This document shows positions 1 to 6,228 of a DNA stretch of 8,928 bases, in pieces. Under the pieces are notes generated by a model. The model worked only from the letters and a program-made list of their open reading frames with translations. It had not been told where the DNA came from and did no database searches. Source of the DNA: an uncultured Collinsella sp. (GTDB lineage Bacteria > Actinomycetota > Coriobacteriia > Coriobacteriales > Coriobacteriaceae); contig CAADVA010000151.1 of the NCBI GenBank assembly GCA_900752345.1, positions 1 to 8,928 of the forward strand. Reading direction: 5' to 3'. Positions within the stretch are counted from its first letter, which is position 1. Each line of letters opens with the position of its first letter. The translations under genes were made by a program, and so were the position numbers.

Positions 1-2
1 CC

Positions 3-302
3 GCCCGCAGCGGGCGGGAGCCCTCTGTTCCGCGGTGCTCCATCCCCGCCGTTATCATCTTCTCCGCCGTGGTCGTGGTCATCCCCAACATCGACCTCTT
101 TGGCATCATGATGCTTGCGCAGGTCATCAACGGTGTCCTGCTTCCGGTCCTGCTCGTGTTCATGGTCCTCATCGCGAGCGACCGCCACGTCATGGGCCGC
201 TTCCGCAACAGCCGCGCATGGAACGGCCTCACCTGGTTCACCATCATCGCCGTGGTGATTCTTACCATTGTTATGTTCGTTCTGCAGGCGATGGGGCTCT
301 AG
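3..302 (+). CDS. NRAMP-family divalent metal transporter, C-terminal fragment
   Basis: This is the 3' end of a gene that begins before the window. It encodes the last two membrane segments of an NRAMP (MntH-type) proton-coupled Mn2+/Fe2+ importer of the inner membrane. The readable protein runs from a hydrophobic helix (IPAVIIFSAVVVVIP) through LAQVINGVLLPVLLVFMVLI, the conserved family pattern around a late transmembrane helix. A short basic cytoplasmic loop with the family motif MGRFRNSRAWN follows, then a final helix ending ...VLQAMGL and a TAG stop. The first 40 bases fit the family better in another frame (PLFRGA in frame 1), hinting at a one-base indel near 37-42 or a sequence error close to the window edge. 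The family call is firm; the exact metal is not visible here. Confidence 0.85.
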   Translation, partial: ARSGREPSVPRCSIPAVIIFSAVVVVIPNIDLFGIMMLAQVINGVLLPVLLVFMVLIASDRHVMGRFRNSRAWNGLTWFTIIAVVILTIVMFVLQAMGL

Positions 303-304
303 CG

Positions 305-321
305 AGCGGCGCCGCGCCGCT
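305..321 (+). terminator. GC-rich hairpin after the NRAMP gene, possible weak terminator
   Basis: A perfect 7-bp stem (AGCGGCG with CGCCGCT) and a 3-base loop starts 3 bases after the transporter stop codon. Only two T follow, so the intrinsic terminator call is weak. It lies where the -35 region of the following RNA gene would be. Confidence 0.4.
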
Positions 322-327
322 TCATGG

Positions 328-333
328 TAGAGT
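328..333 (+). promoter_or_regulatory. Possible -10 box for the SRP RNA
   Basis: TAGAGT lies about 10 bases before the predicted 5' end of the SRP RNA (about 344), the right distance for a housekeeping -10 element. No convincing -35 hexamer is seen 16-18 bases upstream, where the GC hairpin sits, so this is tentative. Confidence 0.35.
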
Positions 334-343
334 ACCTTCCTGT

Positions 344-455
344 GAGCGCGTTCGATGGGGGCGGGTGACGTCACACCTCGAACCTGGTCAGGGCCGGGAG
401 GCAGCAGCCATAAGGGGCCTCTGACGGGCACCCGTTCCCATCGAGCGCGCTTCTT
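344..455 (+). ncRNA. ffs: Signal recognition particle RNA (4.5S, small bacterial type)
   Basis: This is the RNA scaffold of the signal recognition particle. It binds the Ffh protein and its receptor FtsY to target nascent membrane and secreted proteins to the translocon. The diagnostic apical core is present at 381-410: CCTGGTCAGG, then CC-GGGA-GG with a GGRA-type tetraloop at 396-399, then CAGCAGCC, close to the E. coli 4.5S core. The conserved TGACG (422-426) pairs with CGTCA (369-373). The closing helix is a 22-bp pairing of 346-367 with 429-450, using only G-U wobbles and no mismatch. It is followed by TTCTTT, so the helix plus this tract probably also terminates transcription. At about 110 nt and a single hairpin without an Alu domain, it is the short type. 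Ends are approximate to a few bases. Confidence 0.93.
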
Positions 456-465
456 TGTAACTTAG

Positions 466-493
466 CTGCCCCGTGGCCTGTGCCGCGGGGCAG
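466..493 (+). promoter_or_regulatory. Strong hairpin in the dedA leader
   Basis: CTGCCCCGTGGC (466-477) pairs with GCCGCGGGGCAG (482-493) in a 12-bp stem with one G-U pair and a four-base loop (CTGT). A run of six T follows only at 509-514, about 15 bases later, so it is not a standard intrinsic terminator. It lies between the SRP RNA and the dedA ribosome binding site. It could be a second barrier to read-through from ffs, an mRNA-stabilising leader or an attenuator; the sequence does not decide. Confidence 0.4.
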
Positions 494-544
494 ACTTGTG
501 ACCAGAGGTTTTTTGACCATCGTCCAAAAAGGAGATTCACCCGC

Positions 545-1186
545 ATGGGCTTCATCAACTTCATCGCAGAGCTGCTCCACGACCCCCGCAGCGCAATTGC
601 TGCCTGGATCGCCGCCGGCCCGCTCATGGCCTACGGCTGCGTGTTCCTGATCATCTTCATCGAGACGGGCGTGGTGTTCTTCCCGTTCCTCCCCGGCGAC
701 TCGCTGCTCTTCGCCTCGGGCTTCTTTGCCCATAACGGCGGCTTCAACATCTTCGCGCTGCTCGCGGTCGCGTGGTGCGCCGCCATCCTCGGTGACCAGT
801 GCAACTTCATGATCGGCCACTTCTTTGGCAAAAAGATCATCGCGTCCGGCAAGGTCAAGGCCATGACCCCCGAGCGCCTGGCCAAGTCCGAGGCGTTCCT
901 CGACAAGTGGGGCCACCTCGCCATCTTCCTCGGGCGCTTCTTCCCCTTCATCCGCACCTTCGTGCCCTTCATCGCGGGCATGGGCGGCATGCACTGGCGC
1001 AACTTCGTGATCTTCAACGTCCTCGGCGGCATCACCTGGTCGACGTTGTTCACGCTGCTCGGCTACTTCTTTGGCGGCATCCCCTTCGTGCAGGAGCACT
1101 TCGAGCTCCTCATCATCGGCATCGTCGCGGTGAGCATCGTCCCGACCGTGGTCGGCCTCGTCAAGGCCAAGCTCGGCAAGAACTAG
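545..1186 (+). CDS. DedA-family (SNARE-associated / VTT domain) membrane protein
   Basis: This 213-aa inner-membrane protein belongs to the DedA superfamily, whose members are linked to phospholipid carrier recycling (undecaprenyl phosphate or phosphatidylethanolamine translocation) and proton-dependent envelope homeostasis. Family marks are clear. An early helix carries the conserved acidic residue in FIETGVVFFPFLPGD (Glu40, Pro50-Gly51-Asp52). A GDQCNFMIGHFFGKK segment leads into a basic cytoplasmic region. The signature GRFFPFIRTFVPFIAGMGGM, with Arg131 and Arg137, starts at residue 130. Two further hydrophobic helices end in a basic tail (KAKLGKN). Length is typical for the family (about 200-220). 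The ATG at 545 is chosen because AAAAAGGAG (526-534) lies just upstream; the in-frame GTG at 473 adds a non-conserved 24-residue stretch and has no ribosome site. The exact substrate of this member cannot be told. Confidence 0.93.
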   Translation: MGFINFIAELLHDPRSAIAAWIAAGPLMAYGCVFLIIFIETGVVFFPFLPGDSLLFASGFFAHNGGFNIFALLAVAWCAAILGDQCNFMIGHFFGKKIIASGKVKAMTPERLAKSEAFLDKWGHLAIFLGRFFPFIRTFVPFIAGMGGMHWRNFVIFNVLGGITWSTLFTLLGYFFGGIPFVQEHFELLIIGIVAVSIVPTVVGLVKAKLGKN

Positions 1187-1194
1187 GCCTAGCC

Positions 1195-1225
1195 GCGTGA
1201 ACAGGGGACGTACCCCTGTTCACGC
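1195..1225. repeat. REP-like palindrome, copy 1
   Basis: A near-perfect palindrome with 13-base arms (GCGTGAACAGGGG / CCCCTGTTCACGC) around a 5-base centre ACGTA. Its 27-base core (1197-1223) is the exact reverse complement of the core of copy 2, 22 bases downstream. It starts 8 bases after the dedA stop. Paired inverted palindromes between genes are the layout of REP/BIME elements, which are often mobilised by IS200-like RAYT transposases; no transposase is present here. It could also act as a transcription end for dedA, but no T run follows. Confidence 0.8.
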
Positions 1226-1244
1226 CCGCGTCGCCAGGGTTTGC

Positions 1245-1273
1245 CGTGAACAGGGGTACGTCCCCTGTTCACG
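1245..1273. repeat. REP-like palindrome, copy 2 (inverted)
   Basis: A 12-base-arm palindrome (CGTGAACAGGGG / CCCCTGTTCACG) around the centre TACGT. It is the mirror partner of copy 1: the 27-base core at 1246-1272 is its exact reverse complement. Each copy can therefore fold alone, or the two can pair with each other into one long hairpin spanning about 1196-1273. It lies about 80 bases before the yfcE start. Confidence 0.8.
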
Positions 1274-1354
1274 CACTTTCCCGAAAGCAAGCCGAAAGCG
1301 CCTGAAGTAGCATGAATGGAGCTTCGCCGGAGCGTCCAAGGAGGCCAAAAAGCC

Positions 1355-1900
1355 ATGAAACTCATCATCGCGTCCGATATCCACGGCGCCGCCGACTGGT
1401 GCGGCCGCCTCATGTCTGCCATTGAGGACGAGAACCCCGATCGCGTGGTGCTTTTGGGCGACCTGCTTTACCACGGTCCGCGAAACGACCTGCCCGCCGA
1501 CTATGCGCCTAAGCGCGTGATCGAGATGCTCAACGGCATCGCCGACCGCGTCATCGCCGTTCGAGGCAACTGCGAGGCCGAAGTCGACCAAATGGTCCTC
1601 GATTTTCCCTGCATGGCCGACCACAACATCCTTGTGGACCCTGCCTCCGGCAACAAGACGCTTTTCTTTACCCACGGCCACGTGTACGGCCCAGGGCTCC
1701 ACAACAGCGTCGACAACTGGCCTGCCCTGCCCGCCAACTCCGCGCTCGTCTACGGCCACACCCACAAGAAGGTGCTGCAGGAGGTCGAGGGCCACGAGGG
1801 CGTGTGCGTGTTCAACCCCGGCTCCGTGGGCATTCCCAAGGACGGCACCCACAGCTTCGGCGTCTACGAGGACGGCGTCTTTGAGCACCGGTTGCTGTAG
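1355..1900 (+). CDS. yfcE: YfcE-type (MJ0936 family) metallophosphodiesterase
   Basis: This 181-aa calcineurin-like phosphoesterase matches the length of E. coli YfcE (about 184 aa). The family uses two metal ions, usually Mn2+, to hydrolyse phosphodiester bonds; the natural substrate is not established. All metal-site blocks are intact: Asp8-Ile-His10 in SDIHG, Gly35-Asp36 followed by LLYHGPRN (the YfcE-specific HGPRN at 40-44), GNCE with Asn72, THGH with His107 and His109, and YGHTH with His135 and His137. The C-terminal FNPGSVGIPKDG segment is also typical. No signal peptide is seen, so it is cytosolic. The ATG at 1355 follows AAGGAGG (1338-1344); an upstream in-frame start at 1316 would add 13 non-conserved residues without a ribosome site. 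It appears to be a single-gene unit between a REP-like pair and a long hairpin. Confidence 0.95.
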   Translation: MKLIIASDIHGAADWCGRLMSAIEDENPDRVVLLGDLLYHGPRNDLPADYAPKRVIEMLNGIADRVIAVRGNCEAEVDQMVLDFPCMADHNILVDPASGNKTLFFTHGHVYGPGLHNSVDNWPALPANSALVYGHTHKKVLQEVEGHEGVCVFNPGSVGIPKDGTHSFGVYEDGVFEHRLL

Positions 1901-1944
1901 CGGTTTCCCGCGGGTGGAGCGGAATAGATCGATTAGGTAGCCGC

Positions 1945-2011
1945 TGTCCCGTCAGCAACCTTCGACACTGTCGACTTGTAGTGTCGAAGGTTGCTGGCGG
2001 GACATTGTTTT
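1945..2011 (+). terminator. 24-bp hairpin with T-rich tail, probable yfcE terminator
   Basis: The arm at 1945-1968 pairs with 1981-2004 over 24 bp with a single G-U wobble (T1952), enclosing a 12-base loop. TTGTTTT follows immediately (2005-2011), as expected for an intrinsic terminator for yfcE reading on the + strand. The stem is unusually long, so it may also be a palindromic mobile element or intergenic repeat that acts as a terminator. The 45 bases before it hold nothing recognisable. Confidence 0.7.
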
Positions 2012-2121
2012 GCCGTCTTGTTTCTGTCGAATCCTCACGTCGAGCTACGAAACGGCTCGAGCCGCGCGACAGGCGAAGTTCCCCCGAGTAGTCTAAAGCT
2101 ACGAAGAAGGGAGACGCATAG

Positions 2122-4848
2122 ATGTCGGCTGCGGAGACCAGGCAAGAGCTTCTTGATCATCTGGACAAGATAACGCGCGAGGCCAAGCTAGACTCGGTCG
2201 ATTCGTTTACGACGACGAGAATCGCGACGGATATCAATGTGTCCCGAACCCTTGCGAGCCAGTATGCGAACGAGCTTGTTCGCGAGGGGCTCGTGGTCAA
2301 GATCAATTCTCGTCCGGTGATTTATCTGCACAAGGCTTCGTTCGAGAAGCTTCTCCAGACGACGCTCGATTCCTGCGAGTACTCCTCCATGAGTGCGTTG
2401 CTCAGGGACGCCGGCGTTGACAAAGCGAAGGATTTCTCTCGAGCCGTGGGTAACAACCTAAGCCTTTCCCCTTATATCGAGCAGCTCAAGGCTGCCGTTT
2501 CGTATCCTCCCCACGGCCTGCCCGTACTTATTGCGGGCGAAGCGGGGACGGGAAAGGCTTTTCTCGCAAGGCTTATGTTCGAGTACGGGAAAAACGTCGG
2601 AGCGCTTGCGCCCGACGCCAAATTCGTCCGTGTCGACTGCGCCCGCTACACTGGGTCCGATTCCTCCTTTCTTTGCGATGTCTTTGGAAGCGCGAGCAAG
2701 CCGGGTCTCCTTGCGGGCCTTAACGGCGGCATCGCGTGCTTCGAGAACATCGAGAGGCTTGAGGGAGTCCAGAATGATTCTGTGCTCGCTCTTATCGATG
2801 GGCAGTCGGAGGGGGAGCAGGTTGTCAGGACGGTGTTCACGACGAGCTGTCCGCTTGTCGACCCGCGGGTGGCGGACCTTGCCCGCTTTACTCCCATTGC
2901 GATAGCGCTTCCGCCTCTGTGCGAGCGCACCGTTGAGGAGCGCACGGCTCTTATCAAGCACCTCCTGCGTGCGGAGGGACGTCGCGTTGCCGCCGATGTC
3001 CTCATCAGTCGCGGTGCCCTTCGCGCTCTGGTGGAGGCCAAGTTTGAGGACAATGTTGACGGTTTGCGCGCCAGCATAGTTAGTAGCTGCTCCGGCGCCT
3101 ATGCCGGGGCCGATGGGGGCGTGCTTGCCGTGCGCTCCTACAACCTTCCTGCCGGCGTACTTGGCATGAGTGATGCGCGCGAGGATGACGATCGCCTGCT
3201 CAGCTGCGATAGGTCTGCGCCTGACGAGTCCGCCCAGGGTCAAAAGCGTCACCTTGAGCGCATCGTCGAGTCCTATAGATCCTATTTGGCGGGAAACTGC
3301 TCGTTTGGCGAGTTCCTTGTCGCATCGACCGCCGCTGTGCGCGAGTACCAAGACCATCTCAATTTCGGGGGCTGCGTTGCGAGCCCGTACGTGTTGTCCT
3401 ACGAGCGCGTGCTGAACTCGGTTTTCGAGTCTGTGAGCTGTGCGCACGATGTTGATCTCTCTCGCAAAAGCTCCCGTCTGCTCGCGCAGTGCCTGGCAAG
3501 CCAGCTGTGGGGAGGCGACTCCTATGCAGATTGGCGCCGCGACAAAGCTGAGGAGATAGCGAACATCGTCGCGTTGCTTGCTCGGCATATTCCCGCGACC
3601 GCGGCAGTTGCCGAGCAGGTGGCTTCCGCCGCTAAATCTGCGTTGGGCCTCGACCTCGATCCCTTGAGTCGCCTTGTCCTCACGCTCGACGTGAACCCGA
3701 GCGTGACGGATAAGCGTATGCGCGAGTGCATGGGCATCGTTTGCTGTCACGGCTACTCGACTGCCACGAGCATCGCGGACGCCGCAAACCGCATCTTGCG
3801 AGCGCATGTGTTCGACGCCGTCGACATGACCTACGACCAGCAGGTCACCGATGTCGTTCGACCGATTATGCGCCTTATTGACCGATATCCTTACTGCAAG
3901 TCGGCTGTCCTTCTGGTGGACATGGGCTCGCTCACCGATCTAGTGAGCGCCCTCAGGCAAAAAACCGATATCGACATCGTGACTATCAACAACGCGTCCA
4001 CCGGGCTTGCGCTTGAGGTCGGCTCGGCCCTGAGGTCGGGCGAGGACGTCGAGGCCGGCTTGAGCCAGATAGCCTCCCTTTGCACGCCGACGTTCAGCGT
4101 CTCGCGCTGCGAGCGCGTCTCGGACGCTATCGTTTTCTGCTCGGAGTCGGGCATGGACGCTGCGGATATGATCCGCCGCCTCTTTGCCGAGAGCCTGCCT
4201 GCGGGCGCCGCCCCCGAGCTCGTTGTGGTTGACTATTACGAGCTCGTGGCGAACGGGCTTGCTGCGCCTGCGCTCTCGAGGGTCTCCGTTCGCGGCATCG
4301 TGGGAACCATGGACCCCGGTATTGAGGGGGTGCCGTTCCTTGCCTTGGAGAGCGTCCTCTATGAGGGCCCGACCGAGCTTTTGGACAAGGTCTTCTCTCG
4401 TTATTTGGACAACCGCGGCGCGGAGGCGTTCCACGCGAACCTCATCAAGCGCCTCACCCTTCAAAACGTCATCGAGTCCATCACCATTCTTAACCCCGAG
4501 AAGCTCTATGCGGAGGTGTCGCGAGCGGTCGGCCTTCTTACCGAGCTTACCGGCGAACCGATTGCCCCTGCAGCAACGCTTGGGCTTTACGTGCACCTTT
4601 GCTGTCTAGTCGAACGCCTCGTCACAAAGACGCCCGTTGCCGTCCACGCTAACGAGAAGAGCTTCTCTCAGGCCCACGGTGATTTCATCGAGGCGTTCCG
4701 CTCTAGCTTCGCGGACATAGCTGCCCACTATCGCGTCGAGGTTCCCGTGACCGAGATCGCGTACGTCTTCGACTACATCAGTTCAAAGAGCGCCGCGCGC
4801 GGGTGCTCCCAGGTGACAGAGGGGGTCGAGTCAATCAAGGACGAGTAG
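2122..4848 (+). CDS. LevR-like PTS regulator with degenerate sigma-54 activator domain
   Basis: A 908-aa transcription regulator with LevR domain order (B. subtilis LevR is of similar length). Residues 1-75 form a winged helix (FTTTRIATDINVSR...NSRPVIYL). An AAA+ domain follows with Walker A GEAGTGK at 139-145 and the late block LPPLCERTVEER. PRD1 spans roughly 380-510, an EIIA-Man-like domain runs from 536 (ECMGIVCCHG, His543), an EIIB-Gat-like stretch surrounds Cys673, and PRD2 contains LYVHLCCLVER with His825. His543 and His825 are the expected PTS phosphorylation sites. Oddities: the sigma-54-contacting GAFTGA loop is absent (VFGSASKPG, 187-195), Walker B reads IACFEN (204-209) rather than hydrophobic-DE, and PRD1 has Cys457 where a His is expected. 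It lies 99 bases before EIIB and probably controls that operon, likely without sigma-54. Start: ATG after AAGGGAG (2107-2113). Confidence 0.9.
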   Translation: MSAAETRQELLDHLDKITREAKLDSVDSFTTTRIATDINVSRTLASQYANELVREGLVVKINSRPVIYLHKASFEKLLQTTLDSCEYSSMSALLRDAGVDKAKDFSRAVGNNLSLSPYIEQLKAAVSYPPHGLPVLIAGEAGTGKAFLARLMFEYGKNVGALAPDAKFVRVDCARYTGSDSSFLCDVFGSASKPGLLAGLNGGIACFENIERLEGVQNDSVLALIDGQSEGEQVVRTVFTTSCPLVDPRVADLARFTPIAIALPPLCERTVEERTALIKHLLRAEGRRVAADVLISRGALRALVEAKFEDNVDGLRASIVSSCSGAYAGADGGVLAVRSYNLPAGVLGMSDAREDDDRLLSCDRSAPDESAQGQKRHLERIVESYRSYLAGNCSFGEFLVASTAAVREYQDHLNFGGCVASPYVLSYERVLNSVFESVSCAHDVDLSRKSSRLLAQCLASQLWGGDSYADWRRDKAEEIANIVALLARHIPATAAVAEQVASAAKSALGLDLDPLSRLVLTLDVNPSVTDKRMRECMGIVCCHGYSTATSIADAANRILRAHVFDAVDMTYDQQVTDVVRPIMRLIDRYPYCKSAVLLVDMGSLTDLVSALRQKTDIDIVTINNASTGLALEVGSALRSGEDVEAGLSQIASLCTPTFSVSRCERVSDAIVFCSESGMDAADMIRRLFAESLPAGAAPELVVVDYYELVANGLAAPALSRVSVRGIVGTMDPGIEGVPFLALESVLYEGPTELLDKVFSRYLDNRGAEAFHANLIKRLTLQNVIESITILNPEKLYAEVSRAVGLLTELTGEPIAPAATLGLYVHLCCLVERLVTKTPVAVHANEKSFSQAHGDFIEAFRSSFADIAAHYRVEVPVTEIAYVFDYISSKSAARGCSQVTEGVESIKDE

Positions 4849-4853
4849 CGGGG

Positions 4854-4871
4854 CTCCGGCGACGGCCGGAG
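4854..4871 (+). promoter_or_regulatory. Small hairpin between the regulator and EIIB
   Basis: CTCCGGC pairs with GCCGGAG (7 bp, loop GACG) starting 5 bases after the regulator stop codon. No T run follows, so it is not a clear terminator. The rest of the 99-base gap is purine-rich and shows no TGGCAC-N5-TTGCA type sigma-54 promoter. A weaker 5-bp stem (GGCCC/GGGCC, 4897-4913) is also possible. Whether the PTS genes have their own promoter here is not visible. Confidence 0.4.
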
Positions 4872-4947
4872 GCACAAGGAAAGAAGTAATTCAGTGGGCC
4901 CAACGGGAGGGCCTGCAAAGAATCCCGCAAGGGAAGGAGGAGCTCGT

Positions 4948-5436
4948 ATGAGTATCATCGCAGCAAGAATCGACAACCGCCTGCTTCATGGAATCGTCGC
5001 CACTCAGTGGGTGCCTGAGTTCAAGCCCCAACGTCTCATGATCATTGATGACGTGTACGCGAACGATCCCACGAAGAAGGCCGGAATGCGCATGGCCAAG
5101 CCCGCGGGTGTGGCGCTCTCCATCATCGACCGCGACAAGGCGTACACCAACTTCGCGGCCGGCAAGTATGACGATCACACCGTGTTCGTTGTCGTGCGCG
5201 ACCCGCAGATCATCCTCGACTTGCAGGAGGCCGGCCAGAAAGTGCCTCGCCTCACTGTGGGCGGAACGGTTGATCCCGAGCCCGGCGTTGCCGCCACGCA
5301 GGTGAGCCGCCGTGCCTACGTTCTCGACTCTCAGGTGCCCGTCTATTCGGCCATCTCGGGTAATGGCTGCGATGTCACGGTTCAGTACGTCTGCGCCGAC
5401 AAGTGCGAGCCCCTGTCCAAGTACGTTTCCCTCTGA
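4948..5436 (+). CDS. PTS mannose-family EIIB component
   Basis: This 162-aa cytosolic phosphocarrier takes phosphate from EIIA and passes it to the sugar entering through EIIC/EIID. The active-site block is at the N-terminus: ARIDNRLLHGIVATQW, with the phosphorylated His14 in the usual RxDxRLxHGxV context. The rest fits the family fold (IIDDVYANDPTKKAGMRMAKPAGV, then VFVVVRDPQIILDL and LTVGGT), and the length is typical (about 155-165). The ATG at 4948 is preceded by a strong GGAAGGAGG (4932-4940); the in-frame GTG at 4894 lacks a ribosome site and would prepend an unconserved stretch. It is the first gene of the transport set, and its stop overlaps the ribosome site of EIIC. The mannose family also covers fructose, sorbose, amino sugars and glycated amino acids, so the substrate cannot be read from this gene. 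Confidence 0.95.
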   Translation: MSIIAARIDNRLLHGIVATQWVPEFKPQRLMIIDDVYANDPTKKAGMRMAKPAGVALSIIDRDKAYTNFAAGKYDDHTVFVVVRDPQIILDLQEAGQKVPRLTVGGTVDPEPGVAATQVSRRAYVLDSQVPVYSAISGNGCDVTVQYVCADKCEPLSKYVSL

Positions 5437-5451
5437 AAGGAGTGAGCCTCC

Positions 5452-6228
5452 ATGCAGATCGCAGTTTGGCAAATTGTCGTCATTACCGTATTGGCGTTCG
5501 CGTACCGCATTGAGCGCTACGGCACGCAGGTCCTCAACTACAACGCCGTGCTTTACGCCTGGCTCGTCGGCCTCATCCTCGGCGACGGCGCAACCGGCCT
5601 CGCCATCGGCGCCTCCGTCCAGCTCATGAGCCTGGGCGTCGCGGCAATCGCCGGCTCTTCCGTGCCCGACTGGCCCCTGGGCGCCATGGTTGGTACCGTG
5701 ATCACCATCACGACTGGCCAGGATATGGGTGTCGGCCTTGCCGCCGGCATCGCCGTGGGGACGCTCGGCGTCCAGCTCGACGTCGTTGCGAAGGTCCTCA
5801 ACGGATTCACCGCCCGCAAGCAGGCTGCCTATGCACAAGCCGGCGAGTACGGCAAGATGAAGCGCGTCACGTTCCTCGGTCCCCTGTTCTTCGGCCTGAC
5901 CGACGCTCTGCCCATGTTCATCGTTCTGATCTTTGGCGAGGCCGTGGTCAACGGCATTATCTCTGCCATGCCCGCCTGGTTCACTACGGGCCTCTCCATC
6001 GCCGGCGGCATCCTGCCCGTCATCGGTATGGCCGCCCTTCTTTCCTACATGCCCGTCAAGCAGTACTTCAGCTTCCTCGCCGTGGGCTTCGTGCTCTCCG
6101 CGTACCTGGGCCTCGCCGTGCTTCCCATCGCCATTCTTGGTGGCGCCGCGGCGTACGAGATTTACAAGAAGCTGACCACCACTTCCGCTGCAGCGACTAC
6201 CGCCGAGGGGGTTCTCGAAGATGAGTAA
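5452..6228 (+). CDS. PTS mannose-family EIIC membrane component
   Basis: This 258-aa polytopic membrane protein forms the sugar channel together with EIID. It is hydrophobic nearly throughout and carries the family's central block: QLMSLG (57-62), AGSSVPD (67-73), and a Gly/Thr-rich run to GTLGVQLDVV, as in SorA/AgaC/ManY proteins. A charged cytoplasmic loop (ARKQAAYAQAGEYGKMKR) separates the two halves. A short acidic tail ends in VLEDE. The start at 5452 has AAAGGAG (5436-5442), which overlaps the EIIB stop, suggesting coupled translation. The last 8 bases overlap the EIID start. Length and motifs are normal, with no sign of decay. Confidence 0.95.
   Translation: MQIAVWQIVVITVLAFAYRIERYGTQVLNYNAVLYAWLVGLILGDGATGLAIGASVQLMSLGVAAIAGSSVPDWPLGAMVGTVITITTGQDMGVGLAAGIAVGTLGVQLDVVAKVLNGFTARKQAAYAQAGEYGKMKRVTFLGPLFFGLTDALPMFIVLIFGEAVVNGIISAMPAWFTTGLSIAGGILPVIGMAALLSYMPVKQYFSFLAVGFVLSAYLGLAVLPIAILGGAAAYEIYKKLTTTSAAATTAEGVLEDE

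Noticed and set aside
473..544. Upstream GTG start for dedA
   Set aside because: The 24 added residues are not family-like, the GTG sits in a hairpin stem, and the ATG at 545 has its own AAGGAG.
1195..1273. CRISPR-like repeat pair
   Set aside because: There are only two copies, in opposite orientation, each palindromic, with one 22-base spacer and no cas genes; a REP-like element fits better.
2458..3807. Long 449-codon open frame on the minus strand inside the regulator
   Set aside because: It is fully antisense to a protein with clear domains. Its translation is rich in Arg/Ala/His without recognisable motifs, as expected from GC-rich shadow frames.
4894..4947. Upstream GTG start for EIIB
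   Set aside because: EIIB proteins begin just before the RIDxRLxHG block; the ATG at 4948 fits this and has GGAAGGAGG in front of it.
4849..4947. Sigma-54 type -24/-12 promoter before EIIB
   Set aside because: GGCAC occurs at 4871-4875, but no GC/TTGC element lies at the required spacing downstream.
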